Shown here: one piece after another, positions 29,147-37,724 of the stretch
How the letters are laid out: each line of letters begins with the position of its first letter
How positions within the stretch are numbered: position 1 is the first letter of the stretch
From: Candidatus Zixiibacteriota bacterium
GTDB taxonomy: Bacteria; Zixibacteria; MSB-5A5; GN15; FEB-12
Length of the DNA: 64,000 bases
NCBI GenBank assembly: GCA_024280215.1
Contig: JAJRQO010000029.1
Span: 1 to 64,000 of the forward strand
Reading direction: 5' to 3'
Notes under the pieces: generated by a model
Told to the model about the DNA's origin: nothing
What the model saw: only the letters and a program-made list of their open reading frames with translations
The model's database searches: none
Program-made: the position numbers and the translations under genes

Positions 29147-29891
29147 TAATTTTGTTTTGACCGCAACGTTTACATCTTAAATTATTATTATGGTTTTGTC
29201 GCCCACAACTACATCTCCAAAAATTTGAATTTTTAGAAAATTGAATTGTACCACTGTTCTTGAATTTCTTAAAAAGAAATAGTGTTGCAACAATTATAAA
29301 AAGAACTAAAAATAATAACTTAATATCGAACTCTTTTTCAGTAGTGTAGACTCTTGCAAGTGACTCTCCGTAGTAAGCAAAATTACTTTGCATAAACAAA
29401 ATTTCATGCTGTAAAATATCTTTCCCCTCAAAATTTGTTTTACCCCAAAGAGTAAACAGAATTTGCTCACCATTTGGATGACCATACAGAAAACCATTTA
29501 ACCGATGAAATATCTTTCCTAATGTTATGGTGTCAGTTGATATAAATTCAAATGAAAAGATGATTCGGTTAAAATCAATCTTTCCAGTATTTGACAATAA
29601 TTTTGCTTCTGGAAGAGTAAGAACGATTTCCTTTATTATAATATCTACTGATTCTTTAAGCTCTTTATTGTTAAGAACTTTTTCATCTTCTGAGATTATC
29701 GATTTATAAATTAGAAGCTCTGCTGATTGTTGTTGATTGATTATTTGAAATGGAAACTGACCGCTATCACCTGTAACTTGCCAATTTACAGGAAGAGGAA
29801 TCCGTATTTCCCCAGCCAAATCAACTATTTCAGAAGCTTGTAAATGCATACTAAAAAAGAATATAATTAACGTGTATACTGTTTGTTTCAT
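29130..29891 (-). CDS. Exported membrane-anchored protein with cytoplasmic zinc finger
   Basis: 253 aa. A signal peptide (about residues 1-19), a roughly 170-residue exported region, one transmembrane helix (LLFLVLFIIVATLFLFKK) and a C-terminal four-cysteine finger of the RanBP2/zinc-ribbon kind (FWRCSCGRQN ... CKRCGQ). The layout puts the finger in the cytoplasm. The exported region is not a family I recognise. It is convergent with the epimerase gene and follows the BlaI-type regulator on the same strand after about 30 bases. Confidence 0.7.
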   Translation of the reverse strand: MKQTVYTLIIFFFSMHLQASEIVDLAGEIRIPLPVNWQVTGDSGQFPFQIINQQQSAELLIYKSIISEDEKVLNNKELKESVDIIIKEIVLTLPEAKLLSNTGKIDFNRIIFSFEFISTDTITLGKIFHRLNGFLYGHPNGEQILFTLWGKTNFEGKDILQHEILFMQSNFAYYGESLARVYTTEKEFDIKLLFLVLFIIVATLFLFKKFKNSGTIQFSKNSNFWRCSCGRQNHNNNLRCKRCGQNKIIKESV

Positions 29892-29924
29892 ATTTATTTT
29901 ATCGGTTATTTCTGAATTTATCGA

Positions 29925-30239
29925 TCAAAATTGTTTCAGACAAGATTTTATCAGTGAAATTCTATTTTTCAGAAATTCATCTTTGGTTTCTGTTGTTGTA
30001 TATTTAAATGAGCGCCCAACTTTTTTCCGTTGTAAAATGTTTTTGTCAGCAAGACGACTAAGCACTGTCATAACTGTTGTATAGGCTGGTTTGGTTTTAT
30101 CAGGGTAATAAAACAGAGCAGTCTTTACAGAAATTTCTTCATGTTCCCACGCAATTTCCATCAACTTAGCCTCTGATGAACCTAAAAAAACTAATAACCC
30201 CTTTTCGGACGGATTAAAATAGAATTTTTTCTGAGGCAT
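29925..30239 (-). CDS. BlaI/MecI/CopY-family transcriptional repressor
   Basis: 104 aa winged-helix repressor. The segment YTTVMTVLSRLADKNILQRKKVGRSFKYTTT is the recognition helix and wing of the penicillinase-repressor family. It is shorter than MecI, with a brief C-terminal dimerisation part. No BlaR1-type sensor protease gene is nearby. Its start codon directly abuts the stop of the small membrane protein upstream, so the two are translated from one mRNA. Confidence 0.85.
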   Translation of the reverse strand: MPQKKFYFNPSEKGLLVFLGSSEAKLMEIAWEHEEISVKTALFYYPDKTKPAYTTVMTVLSRLADKNILQRKKVGRSFKYTTTETKDEFLKNRISLIKSCLKQF

Positions 30240-30392
30240 CTAACATTTTTTCTTTTTATCAAATATCATTGATGCTCCCAAGGCAACCAATGCAATCGGT
30301 ACAATAAAATCGCCAAAATCACCACGAATAATACCTAACTGTTCCATCAACATGACCACACCCATGAGCAATACCATTACGCCTAAAAACAT
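30240..30392 (-). CDS. 50-residue membrane protein upstream of the BlaI-type repressor
   Basis: A short gene of 50 codons that begins MFLGVMVLLMGVVMLMEQLG and ends DKKKKC, with two hydrophobic segments separated by a polar turn (RGDFGDF). A perfect GGAGG lies four bases before the ATG. The stop codon (30242-30240) touches the ATG of the repressor gene, so the pair is an operon. The shape resembles the LiaF/DUF5668-type transmembrane module. The role is unknown; membrane association next to a repressor makes a sensing link conceivable. Confidence 0.7.
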   Translation of the reverse strand: MFLGVMVLLMGVVMLMEQLGIIRGDFGDFIVPIALVALGASMIFDKKKKC

Positions 30393-30455
30393 AAAACCTC
30401 CATTGTGTAAAGTTGTCTATAATTTGATTGAAATTTGAATGGAAATCAAATAAAA

Positions 30456-30944
30456 TTATCTCCAGGAATATGTATAAAATGGAGACTGAGTAATGCTCAT
30501 GCCGACAGTGTCTTTGTATTCTGTTATGACTTCGACCTGATAGACAATAAAGTTCGTGTTATCTTTTGACCAACCACCATCGATTGCACTTTTGGGATTA
30601 TAGACCAGCCAATTTCGTTCATTATCAAATGACCATGTAGAAACAGGTGTGTTCTCTGGTGAAATTGGGATTTGTACACCGTTATAATTGATTGGGTTCG
30701 TGGCTAAATCATCAAAGGGATTGTGTACTTTTGGAGAAAGCCCTCTTACAAATTTATTGGCAGAATATATATATAGGGCAGATTGTAGATTAGAGATTGT
30801 TGCCTGTACATTTGATTTTTCTGCTTCATTTCGTAAGGAAATAAATCGCGGAATAGCAATTGCAGCTAAAATACCTATAATAAGCAGTACTGCTATAATC
30901 TCAATCAGAGTGAAACCTGAATTTGTCTTGGTTTTTGAAAACAT
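30456..30944 (-). CDS. Type II secretion / type IV pseudopilin (GspG-like)
   Basis: 162 aa. The prepilin peptidase site is G10|F11 in SGFTLIEIIAVLLIIGILAA, with the conserved Glu at +5. The C-terminal part is a globular domain (WSFDNERNWLVYNP) like minor pseudopilins. It is on the opposite strand from the two major pilin genes and lacks the sigma-54 promoter pattern they have. Confidence 0.85.
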   Translation of the reverse strand: MFSKTKTNSGFTLIEIIAVLLIIGILAAIAIPRFISLRNEAEKSNVQATISNLQSALYIYSANKFVRGLSPKVHNPFDDLATNPINYNGVQIPISPENTPVSTWSFDNERNWLVYNPKSAIDGGWSKDNTNFIVYQVEVITEYKDTVGMSITQSPFYTYSWR

Positions 30945-31010
30945 TGAATCCTTTCTATCTCTATATTAAATATCGGAGTAGAAAGAAGATGCTTTAGAAT
31001 TTTGACAATA

Positions 31011-31478
31011 TTAGCCTCTTACTGATTTTATCTTCTCAACGACTATACAAGCAATCTCTTCAAGCATCATTTTATCGTCATTGGTGAAAAATGCTGGTTT
31101 GTTGGAATCAATATCAATCTCACCCAAACAGTTTTCACCATCCATAAGAGGTACGACAATCTCAGATTTGGTAGTGATAGAACATGCCAAAAAACGAGGA
31201 TCAGCATTGACATCGTCGACAAGAATCGACTGATGTTGCGATGCTGCCGCCCCACATATCCCTGAGTTTAGCTCAATTTTCTTATGAGGGGTCTCCTCAC
31301 CAACATATGGTCCAACTTCAAGATGCTCACCGACAATCATATAATAACCAGTCCAATTGTAGTCAACAGAAAAACTGTCAATCATTTCAATCGAAACTTG
31401 CAATACTTCAAGTTCCGTTTTCAAATCTGCGAGAGCATCTTTTATCTCATGAACCAATTCTTTTCTATTTTCGTTCAT
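31011..31478 (-). CDS. GAF-domain protein, free methionine-(R)-sulfoxide reductase-like
   Basis: 155 aa GAF domain of the fRMsr type. The family signature is clear: NWTGYYMI, LNSGICGAAASQHQSILVDDV, FLACSITTKSEIVVPL and GEIDIDSNKPAFF. Two of the three redox cysteines are present (Cys75 and Cys99, matching E. coli Cys94 and Cys118). The third is replaced by His65 in PHKKIEL. Such two-cysteine forms could still be reductases or could be ligand sensors. It overlaps the preceding methyltransferase-like gene by four bases. Confidence 0.8.
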   Translation of the reverse strand: MNENRKELVHEIKDALADLKTELEVLQVSIEMIDSFSVDYNWTGYYMIVGEHLEVGPYVGEETPHKKIELNSGICGAAASQHQSILVDDVNADPRFLACSITTKSEIVVPLMDGENCLGEIDIDSNKPAFFTNDDKMMLEEIACIVVEKIKSVRG

Positions 31479-32473
31479 AAGTTATTCCGTATCGCTCGAT
31501 AGTTATCAAATGAAACTTGTGGCTCGACAGCACATCCTGGTCCTATAATACATCTTGATGAATCCGATTTCTCTTTGAACTCATCTATTTTATAACCAAC
31601 TTCATCAGGTGGAGAATGTAGCAACCAGCCATTGTGGTCAACACCACCTAAGATAACTTTGTTTGGATAAGTCTCAAGCCCAATATCAAATGGCATATTA
31701 GTTGGGTCATCAGTTTCCCAGTTAATAATTTGTGCATTAAAATCATGTTCCATTATTTTTTGTAAATAGTTATTAGACGAGCAGATATGGAAAACATTGA
31801 TAGCATCAGACCCCGCTGCTTCAAGCATACGTAGATCAAATGGAAGTCCAAATTTTTGATATTCTTCCCATGTAATCAAATTGGTCGTCGCCCATTGAGT
31901 CGTAGCATAGAAAATACCATCGGCACCAGCGTTGCGAAGTTCGGCAGTGTATTTTTCATAGGTACGAGCAATTTTTTCTACCGCCTCAAAGACAACATCA
32001 GGATCTGTCTTAATATGTTCAGCCATTATAGAGCGATCAGATACCATTCGCCCCGCAATTGCAACAGGTGAAAAAATTGTCATCAAAATCGGAAGTTCTT
32101 TGTCGGAGCCTTTGCGGATAAGGGAGACCATCTGCAGATGTTCATCAAGTGCTTTTGAGCGGATGTCGATTTCTTCAATTTTTTTCCAATCGTCAATTGT
32201 AAAAATAGGAAAATTTGTTTTCGTGTGTTTAGTGAATTCATCTTTTGAAAAAATATGAGTGAACCCGTAATCTTCAATATGAAAATCAGCACGAGGATTT
32301 ATTTTCATGAAATCCCATTTGAATTCTTTTTGAAAATAAAGCATTGCATCGGCAGTTCCTTGTGCGGAATTTTCAAGATGAAAAAAGTGTCGCCAAAAAG
32401 ATGCTGCGTATCTATCTGGCTTTTCGCCAGCAATTATCATTTCTATTCGTTCCCGTGGGGAATATTTTTCCAT
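31475..32473 (-). CDS. UroD/MtaA-family protein, possible corrinoid methyltransferase
   Basis: 332 aa (alpha/beta)8 protein of the uroporphyrinogen decarboxylase superfamily. It lacks an obvious HemE N-terminal signature. It has the H-x-C ... C zinc set of MtaA/MtbA-type methyltransferases: His229 and Cys231 in VFHICSS, and Cys314 in GPGCAVEP. That favours transfer of a methyl group from a corrinoid to a thiol over haem synthesis. The thiol acceptor is unknown. Translational coupling to the fRMsr-like GAF protein is notable. Confidence 0.75.
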   Translation of the reverse strand: MEKYSPRERIEMIIAGEKPDRYAASFWRHFFHLENSAQGTADAMLYFQKEFKWDFMKINPRADFHIEDYGFTHIFSKDEFTKHTKTNFPIFTIDDWKKIEEIDIRSKALDEHLQMVSLIRKGSDKELPILMTIFSPVAIAGRMVSDRSIMAEHIKTDPDVVFEAVEKIARTYEKYTAELRNAGADGIFYATTQWATTNLITWEEYQKFGLPFDLRMLEAAGSDAINVFHICSSNNYLQKIMEHDFNAQIINWETDDPTNMPFDIGLETYPNKVILGGVDHNGWLLHSPPDEVGYKIDEFKEKSDSSRCIIGPGCAVEPQVSFDNYRAIRNNL

Positions 32474-32707
32474 AATAGTTCCTTCTGAATAATTTTAGAT
32501 TACAATATAAGAAAATCTTGAACTATAACAAGTTTGTAAGTTCAATTTGAGCTAAATTACGATTCAAAAATGAATCTGCCTTCAGGCAGCTATCAAGCTG
32601 TGATCAAAATTTGAGCAGTTTTATTCGTTCATATCAAGGGTTATTGCCACTTGCCGAAACTATTATTGATATATCTTCTTTGATAAAAACTGTTTAAAGG
32701 AACAAAT

Positions 32708-34081
32708 ATGCCATCAAATATATTAGTCATCGATGATGAAGATTCTATGTGCAACTTTCTTGAAATTATGCTTAAAAAAGAAGGGTACAATGTAGAGACT
32801 GCATCCGATGGATTTATAGCAGTTGATATGTTGAAACAACAAAATTATGATTTAGTCATTTCGGATATGAATATGCCTGGTATGACTGGGCTTGAAGTAC
32901 TTCAGGAAGTAAAATCTTTTAAGGCAGAGCAAGACTTTATTGTCATGACTGCTTTTGCTACAGTTGACTCGGCGATAGAAGCTATGAAACTTGGGGCATC
33001 CGATTATATAACTAAACCTTTTAAAGTTGACGAAATAAAACTGACAATTGAAAAATCAATTAACAGAAAACAGCTTGTTACTGAAAATAAAGTTTTGAAA
33101 AAACAACTTCAAGATGATAACTCATTTAAAAATTTCATTGGTAATTCAGAGCCGATTGTAAAACTTAAAAAACTTGCTTCAAGAGTTGCCTCATCTGATT
33201 CAACCGTTTTAGTCTTGGGTGAATCTGGTACAGGGAAAGATTTGATTTCAAAAGCAATACATCATATCTCACCACGATGCAACTCACCATTTGTTACAAT
33301 CAACTGTGGGGCGATTCCTGAAAATCTACTTGAATCAGAACTTTTTGGACATGTAAAAGGTGCTTTTACGGGAGCTATTAAAGATAAAAATGGGTTATTT
33401 AAAGTCGCCGATGGTGGAACGCTCTTTTTAGATGAAATTGGTAATACGTCTCTTGCCATACAAATCAAGTTACTCCGAGTTCTTGAAGATAAAATTATTA
33501 CTCCAGTCGGTGATACCAAACCGATAGAAGTTGATGTCCGTCTTATTGCTGCTACGAACGCTGATTTAGAAAATGATGTCAAACAAGGGCGGTTTCGTGA
33601 GGATTTATTCTATCGTCTGAATGTTATTCCAATAGAGATTCCTGCTCTCAGAGAGAGAAAAGAAGATATACCATTATTGGTTGATTATTTTATTCAAAAA
33701 TTTTCTCAAAAAACTTCAACAGAGCTAAAAACTATCTCGCAAGATGCTCTATCTATGTTAACTGCCTATCAGTGGGCTGGAAATGTCAGAGAGCTTGAAA
33801 ATACGTTAGAGCGAGCTGTTCTCCTAAATAGAACAAACAGGCTTGATATATCAGATTTTCCTGAAAAGCTCACGAAGTCAGAAATTAAAACAGTTGTTAC
33901 GGACGAAGAACCATTAAATCCAACTTTGGCATCTATGGAAAAAGCGTATATCCATTTTGTTATGAGTCAAACAGGTGGTAAGAAAAAAGAAGCAGCTAAA
34001 ATACTTGGGATTGATACGTCTACATTGTATAGAAAAATTGAACGATACGATTTAAAAGACTTACAAAAAAAAGAAAATTAA
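32708..34081 (+). CDS. NtrC-type sigma-54 activator (PilR-like)
   Basis: 457 aa response regulator. Receiver domain: acidic pair at residues 9-10, phospho-acceptor Asp53 (VISDMNMPGM), switch Thr and Lys (SDYITKPF). AAA+ domain: Walker A GESGTGKD, the sigma-54 contact loop GAFTGA, Walker B GTLFLDEIG, and ALRERKEDIPLL. The C-terminus is a Fis-type helix-turn-helix (AAKILGIDTSTLYRKIERY). Two pilin genes follow on the same strand, each preceded by a sigma-54 promoter, so it very likely controls them. Its own upstream gap (32474-32707) shows no gene and no clear promoter. Confidence 0.95.
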   Translation: MPSNILVIDDEDSMCNFLEIMLKKEGYNVETASDGFIAVDMLKQQNYDLVISDMNMPGMTGLEVLQEVKSFKAEQDFIVMTAFATVDSAIEAMKLGASDYITKPFKVDEIKLTIEKSINRKQLVTENKVLKKQLQDDNSFKNFIGNSEPIVKLKKLASRVASSDSTVLVLGESGTGKDLISKAIHHISPRCNSPFVTINCGAIPENLLESELFGHVKGAFTGAIKDKNGLFKVADGGTLFLDEIGNTSLAIQIKLLRVLEDKIITPVGDTKPIEVDVRLIAATNADLENDVKQGRFREDLFYRLNVIPIEIPALRERKEDIPLLVDYFIQKFSQKTSTELKTISQDALSMLTAYQWAGNVRELENTLERAVLLNRTNRLDISDFPEKLTKSEIKTVVTDEEPLNPTLASMEKAYIHFVMSQTGGKKKEAAKILGIDTSTLYRKIERYDLKDLQKKEN

Positions 34082-34117
34082 TGATAATAAATTTTGTTTC
34101 AAATTTGAACAGCTGAA

Positions 34118-34132
34118 TGGTACACAACTTGC
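34118..34132 (+). promoter_or_regulatory. Sigma-54 promoter of the first pilin gene
   Basis: TGGTACACAACTTGC has the invariant GG (34119-34120) and GC (34131-34132) exactly ten bases apart, the -24/-12 geometry. Transcription from about 34143 gives a leader of about 34 bases to the ATG at 34177. It also makes the earlier ATGs (34147/34150) unlikely starts. Confidence 0.85.
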
Positions 34133-34176
34133 AAAAGTAATAAAACATGATGAGAAAACTGACCGAAAGGCATACA

Positions 34177-34596
34177 ATGTATAAAGTAAAAAAAGAAAGC
34201 GGATTTACTTTGATAGAACTTATGATAGTTGTTGTTATCATAGGGATTTTAGCGGCTATGGCGATACCACGGTTTATGGAAGCTTCTACAAAAGCCAAAC
34301 AATCAGAAGTAAAATTGATAATGAAGCAAATCTATGTCAACCAACGTACGTATAGACAACAATTAAATACTTATTATCAACCAGGGGGAGATGCTTCGGC
34401 AACCTCACCACAAGCTTTTTCAGAGATATGGGTTGAAATTATGGCTACATGTAAGTACTCATTTAATATTGTTGCTGCTGGCGATCAGTTTACTTGTACC
34501 GCAACGGGTAATATCGATGATGACGCTACTATTGATACATGGACTATAGATGAGGAAGGCACCCTTTTGAATACTCTTAATGATGTTGGTGCTTGA
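34177..34596 (+). CDS. Type IV pilin, first of a tandem pair
   Basis: 139 aa. Cleavage is predicted at G9|F10 of SGFTLIELMIVVVIIGILAA, leaving a methylated Phe and Glu at +5. The 25-residue N-terminal helix is followed by a small globular head ending in the acidic turn DDDATIDTWTI. A GAAAGG ribosome site precedes this ATG. The paralog at 35139 shares the helix, the LIMKQIY/LLKQIY linker, and the DDDATIDTW end. It differs in having two cysteines in the head (ATCKYSF, FTCTA). Confidence 0.93.
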   Translation: MYKVKKESGFTLIELMIVVVIIGILAAMAIPRFMEASTKAKQSEVKLIMKQIYVNQRTYRQQLNTYYQPGGDASATSPQAFSEIWVEIMATCKYSFNIVAAGDQFTCTATGNIDDDATIDTWTIDEEGTLLNTLNDVGA

Positions 34597-34630
34597 TATA
34601 TAAATAACATACCTTTTTTCATACCTCAAG

Positions 34631-34659
34631 AAGCCCGTCTCATACGACGGGCTTTTTTT
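34631..34659 (+). terminator. Terminator after the first pilin
   Basis: Perfect 9-bp stem AAGCCCGTC/GACGGGCTT with a tcatac loop and a run of T residues. It ends the first pilin transcript before the second pilin's own promoter. Confidence 0.92.
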
Positions 34660-35061
34660 AATGCATACATGATTGTAGGGAACAAGCTTGCCTGTTCCGC
34701 TAAGACAATGCAATGACTTGTTAGAGCTATGTAGAGAACTCGTAGGGAAAGTCTCTCTTGTGAGACCTGCTCTTTTTATATCTATATAGTCATGTAGAGT
34801 GCTATTCTTTGTTAGGTAGACCTTGATGCATTAAAAATGAATTGTGACTCTATCTATTTTCAATTTTGTCAGGAACCATATCTTCTTTATCCTAAAATAT
34901 TTTCGCAATCTGCTACACTTTTGGCAGAACGCAAAAGAACAGTTCTCCAAAAAAAATGAAAAATATATAGGGTTCTTCCCACACCACTCATAGCAGACGA
35001 AAAACCGCTTATACCAAATAAATTCGCCTATACAAACTGTTCAAAAATTGGGCGGAAGAAA
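34660..35061. other. Gap between pilin transcripts
   Basis: About 400 bases without a gene. It holds two dispersed palindromic repeats: 34674-34698 (TGTAG then GGAACAAGCTTGCCTGTTCC) and 34742-34770 (GTAGGG then a tctc/gaga hairpin). It also has an AT-rich stretch with no coding signal. The sigma-54 promoter of the second pilin follows. Confidence 0.6.
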
Positions 35062-35075
35062 GGCACGGAACTTGC
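35062..35075 (+). promoter_or_regulatory. Sigma-54 promoter of the second pilin gene
   Basis: GGCACGGAACTTGC matches the sigma-54 consensus with GG (35062-35063) and GC (35074-35075) ten bases apart. The expected start near 35086 leaves a leader of roughly 50 bases to the ATG at 35139. Confidence 0.9.
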
Positions 35076-35138
35076 CGATAGTAATATCAAATAACGAAAT
35101 GAAAACCATTAACGAACAAGACCTGTAGGAGGCTCTTA

Positions 35139-35564
35139 ATGTTCTCAAAATTTCATAACCGCGAAAAAGGCTTTACACTTATCGAATTGATGATCGTTGT
35201 CGTGATCATCGGTATCTTAGCTGCATTAGCGATCCCTCGTTTTATGCAAGCTACAACAAAATCAAAACAATCAGAAGCTAAACAGCTTTTGAAACAAATT
35301 TACACTATGGAACGTACATACCGTCAAGCCAACAATACATATGGTGATAATGGATCTACATCTGTTCCAGGTGCTGCATTTACATTTGCTGAAATCGGTG
35401 TTGAAGTAATGGCTGGTGCAAACTATGCTTATGCTATTGTTGCTGCTGCTAACAGTTTTACAGCTACGGCTACTGCCAACTTAGATGATGATGCTACTAT
35501 TGATACATGGACCATTAATGAAACTGGTGCCTTAGCTGTTACAACAGATGATGTAACTGGTTAA
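35139..35564 (+). CDS. Type IV major pilin (PilA-like)
   Basis: 141 aa. Predicted cleavage G11|F12 in EKGFTLIELMIVVVIIGILAA, with Glu at +5. The head is short and Ala/Thr-rich and ends in LDDDATIDTWTINETG. It has no cysteine. A GGAGG ribosome site precedes the ATG, which with the strong sigma-54 promoter points to high expression. It is likely the principal fibre subunit, and the first copy (34177) may be a minor variant, but their roles could be the reverse. Confidence 0.93.
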   Translation: MFSKFHNREKGFTLIELMIVVVIIGILAALAIPRFMQATTKSKQSEAKQLLKQIYTMERTYRQANNTYGDNGSTSVPGAAFTFAEIGVEVMAGANYAYAIVAAANSFTATATANLDDDATIDTWTINETGALAVTTDDVTG

Positions 35565-35590
35565 TAACTAATAAGTAGTAAGATTTACTT

Positions 35591-35617
35591 AAAAGCCCGC
35601 TTCGGCGGGCTTTTTTT
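35591..35617 (+). terminator. Terminator after the second pilin
   Basis: AAAAGCCCGC/GCGGGC stem with a TTCG tetraloop, followed by seven T residues. Confidence 0.93.
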
Positions 35618-35651
35618 ATGTAATTTATCTCAGTTAGATTTCCGATAATAT

Positions 35652-35719
35652 ATGTAGGGCGGAAATCTTTAGCATTTCCGACAGCAATGGCAGAACCACT
35701 AAAGGGTTCTGCCCTACTT
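35652..35719. repeat. Nested palindromic repeat
   Basis: An outer inverted pair (gtagggc 35654-35660 and gccctac 35711-35717) encloses two inner hairpins: GGAAATctttagcATTTCC, and GGCAGAACC...GGGTTCTGCC. The inner units match the style of the other TGTAG elements in this window. It lies between the pilin terminator and the next gene. Confidence 0.7.
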
Positions 35720-35786
35720 TTTAAGATTTACTATATATAAAGAAATTTTGTTGATTATAATCTAAAAAAAACCATATACTATATCT

Positions 35787-37724
35787 ATGAAAAAAATATA
35801 CTTAACCATAATTTTGATAATATCGGTCTCTCTTTCTGCTCAAGATAAAGAAAAGCCAGAACAGTTCGGGCTCAACCATCTGACCGAATATCTCTCGTTA
35901 AAACCATCCGATATTTCATTCCGATCAGATTACACTGAACCCGATTCATTCAGACTGCAAATTGTAGCTGACTTAATGTACCAACCGTTGGGAATGATTA
36001 GTTATATTGAAAGCCTAAAAAATTCATTTGTAAAAAAACAACCTGGACTATTATCATCATATCTTTTTCAAGATTTGAAAAAAGCAAATCAAACGAGCAG
36101 AGAAAAAGCATACTACGCTGATATTTCAGAAATACAAAAAAACTATAATCTTTATTATACTGATATGACGTTTAACCAACTTCTTACCAGAGCTGCTGTC
36201 TATCTCGATGTTGTTTTTCCTCGTTCAATTGATAAATCACTTGCCTTGCTTTCTAAAGAAGAAAAGAAATTTCTTACCAATGAATTTAAAGAACTCTTAG
36301 TAAGTCGGGTAGAAGATGAACTCTTGTCTGTTGAAGAAATGGATGCTCTTGAAAAAAGGGAAGAGAAGTATACCGAACAGTTTATCGAGTTTGGTCATAA
36401 AATCGACAAAGATCCAATTATTGACGCTGGTATCTCATCGGTTAAAGAGTTGATGCTTGAAATCAATATGCTTAGACAACTTCTCAAATCAAAAGCGGTC
36501 TCATCTTCAAAAATATTAGAAAATGCTTTTGAGCTTCCCCAAAATACAAACCTTGAAGCATATCTTGGCAAACAATCAGGTTGGAAAATTGGTGGTACGG
36601 GTAATGATTATTATTCTGGTGATTATAAATTTATTTTGGATTTTGGTGGTGATGATGTCTATGACCTTTCCTATGACCCAAACAATCCTCATGGAACGAT
36701 TATTATAGATTTGAGTGGCAATGACAGTTACCGTTCAAAAACAGATTTTACTTTAGGCTCGGGTTGTCTTTCTGTTGGACTTCTCTTTGATTTTGAAGGG
36801 AATGATAGATATGATACAAAATCATTTTCACTTGGATCAGGCTTCTTTGGATTTGGTTTGCTCTATGATGCCTCGGGCGATGACCGTTATGATGGCGATA
36901 CCCACGTACAGGGAGCAGGTTCATTTGGTTTAGGAATTCTTATTGATGAATCTGGTCGAGACATATATAACTCCGCTTTATACTCCCAAGGCTTTGGCTT
37001 TATCGAAGGACTCGGAGCAATCTTTGAATATGATGGTGCTGACTCATATTATGCTGGTGGGAAATATAAAGATATTCTGCGTTACGACGACCATTATTTA
37101 TCTCTCTCCCAAGGCTTTGGTTATGGATTACGTCCGTACGCCTCTGGTGGTATAGGAGCGATAGTTGATATAAAAGGGAACGACACCTATTACGCCGATA
37201 TTTTTGCCCAAGCAGCAAGTTACTGGTGGTCGCTTGGAGTTATCTATGACTCAACAGGTAATGATAATTACAACTGTTTTCAATATGGTCAGGGTTGTGG
37301 CACCCACATGACTTTAGCTGGATTAATCGATGAACATGGCAACGATGTCTATTTTGGTAAAGGTCTCATGCAAGGTGTCGGGCATGATTATTCTTGTGGT
37401 TTGATTCTTGACCGTCACGGCGATGATACGTACACGGCTACCGATTTATCACAAGGTGCAGGTTCTGCCAATGGGGCTGGTATCTTAATCGACAATCAAG
37501 GTAACGACAGGTACTATGTCAAAAATAAATTGAACACCCAAGGGTACGGCAATCCTCGTCGTGACTATGGCTCTATTGGTCTCTTTATAGATTTAAGTGG
37601 GAAAGATATATACGGTGGAAACGGCAACGATAATTACTATTGGAAAACAAATTCCAAATGGGGTGGAGGAATGGATATCGAAACGATTATCAAAGATTCG
37701 ACAGAGGTGAAAGATGAAAAATAA
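35787..37724 (+). CDS. Exported Gly/Asp-rich repeat protein
   Basis: 645 aa. A signal peptide (residues 1-19, ending SLSAQ), a helical region to about residue 260, and then roughly eleven repeats of about 25-30 residues with the pattern LxDxxGNDxYxxxxxxQGxGxxGxG (for example IDLSGNDSYRSKTDFTLGSG and LLYDASGDDRYDGDTHVQG). The repeats recall calcium-binding RTX-like blades, but the spacing is longer and a Tyr/aromatic follows each Asp. A beta-helix or calcium-bound solenoid is likely. Its stop overlaps the next gene by 11 bases. I do not know a named family. Confidence 0.75.
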   Translation: MKKIYLTIILIISVSLSAQDKEKPEQFGLNHLTEYLSLKPSDISFRSDYTEPDSFRLQIVADLMYQPLGMISYIESLKNSFVKKQPGLLSSYLFQDLKKANQTSREKAYYADISEIQKNYNLYYTDMTFNQLLTRAAVYLDVVFPRSIDKSLALLSKEEKKFLTNEFKELLVSRVEDELLSVEEMDALEKREEKYTEQFIEFGHKIDKDPIIDAGISSVKELMLEINMLRQLLKSKAVSSSKILENAFELPQNTNLEAYLGKQSGWKIGGTGNDYYSGDYKFILDFGGDDVYDLSYDPNNPHGTIIIDLSGNDSYRSKTDFTLGSGCLSVGLLFDFEGNDRYDTKSFSLGSGFFGFGLLYDASGDDRYDGDTHVQGAGSFGLGILIDESGRDIYNSALYSQGFGFIEGLGAIFEYDGADSYYAGGKYKDILRYDDHYLSLSQGFGYGLRPYASGGIGAIVDIKGNDTYYADIFAQAASYWWSLGVIYDSTGNDNYNCFQYGQGCGTHMTLAGLIDEHGNDVYFGKGLMQGVGHDYSCGLILDRHGDDTYTATDLSQGAGSANGAGILIDNQGNDRYYVKNKLNTQGYGNPRRDYGSIGLFIDLSGKDIYGGNGNDNYYWKTNSKWGGGMDIETIIKDSTEVKDEK

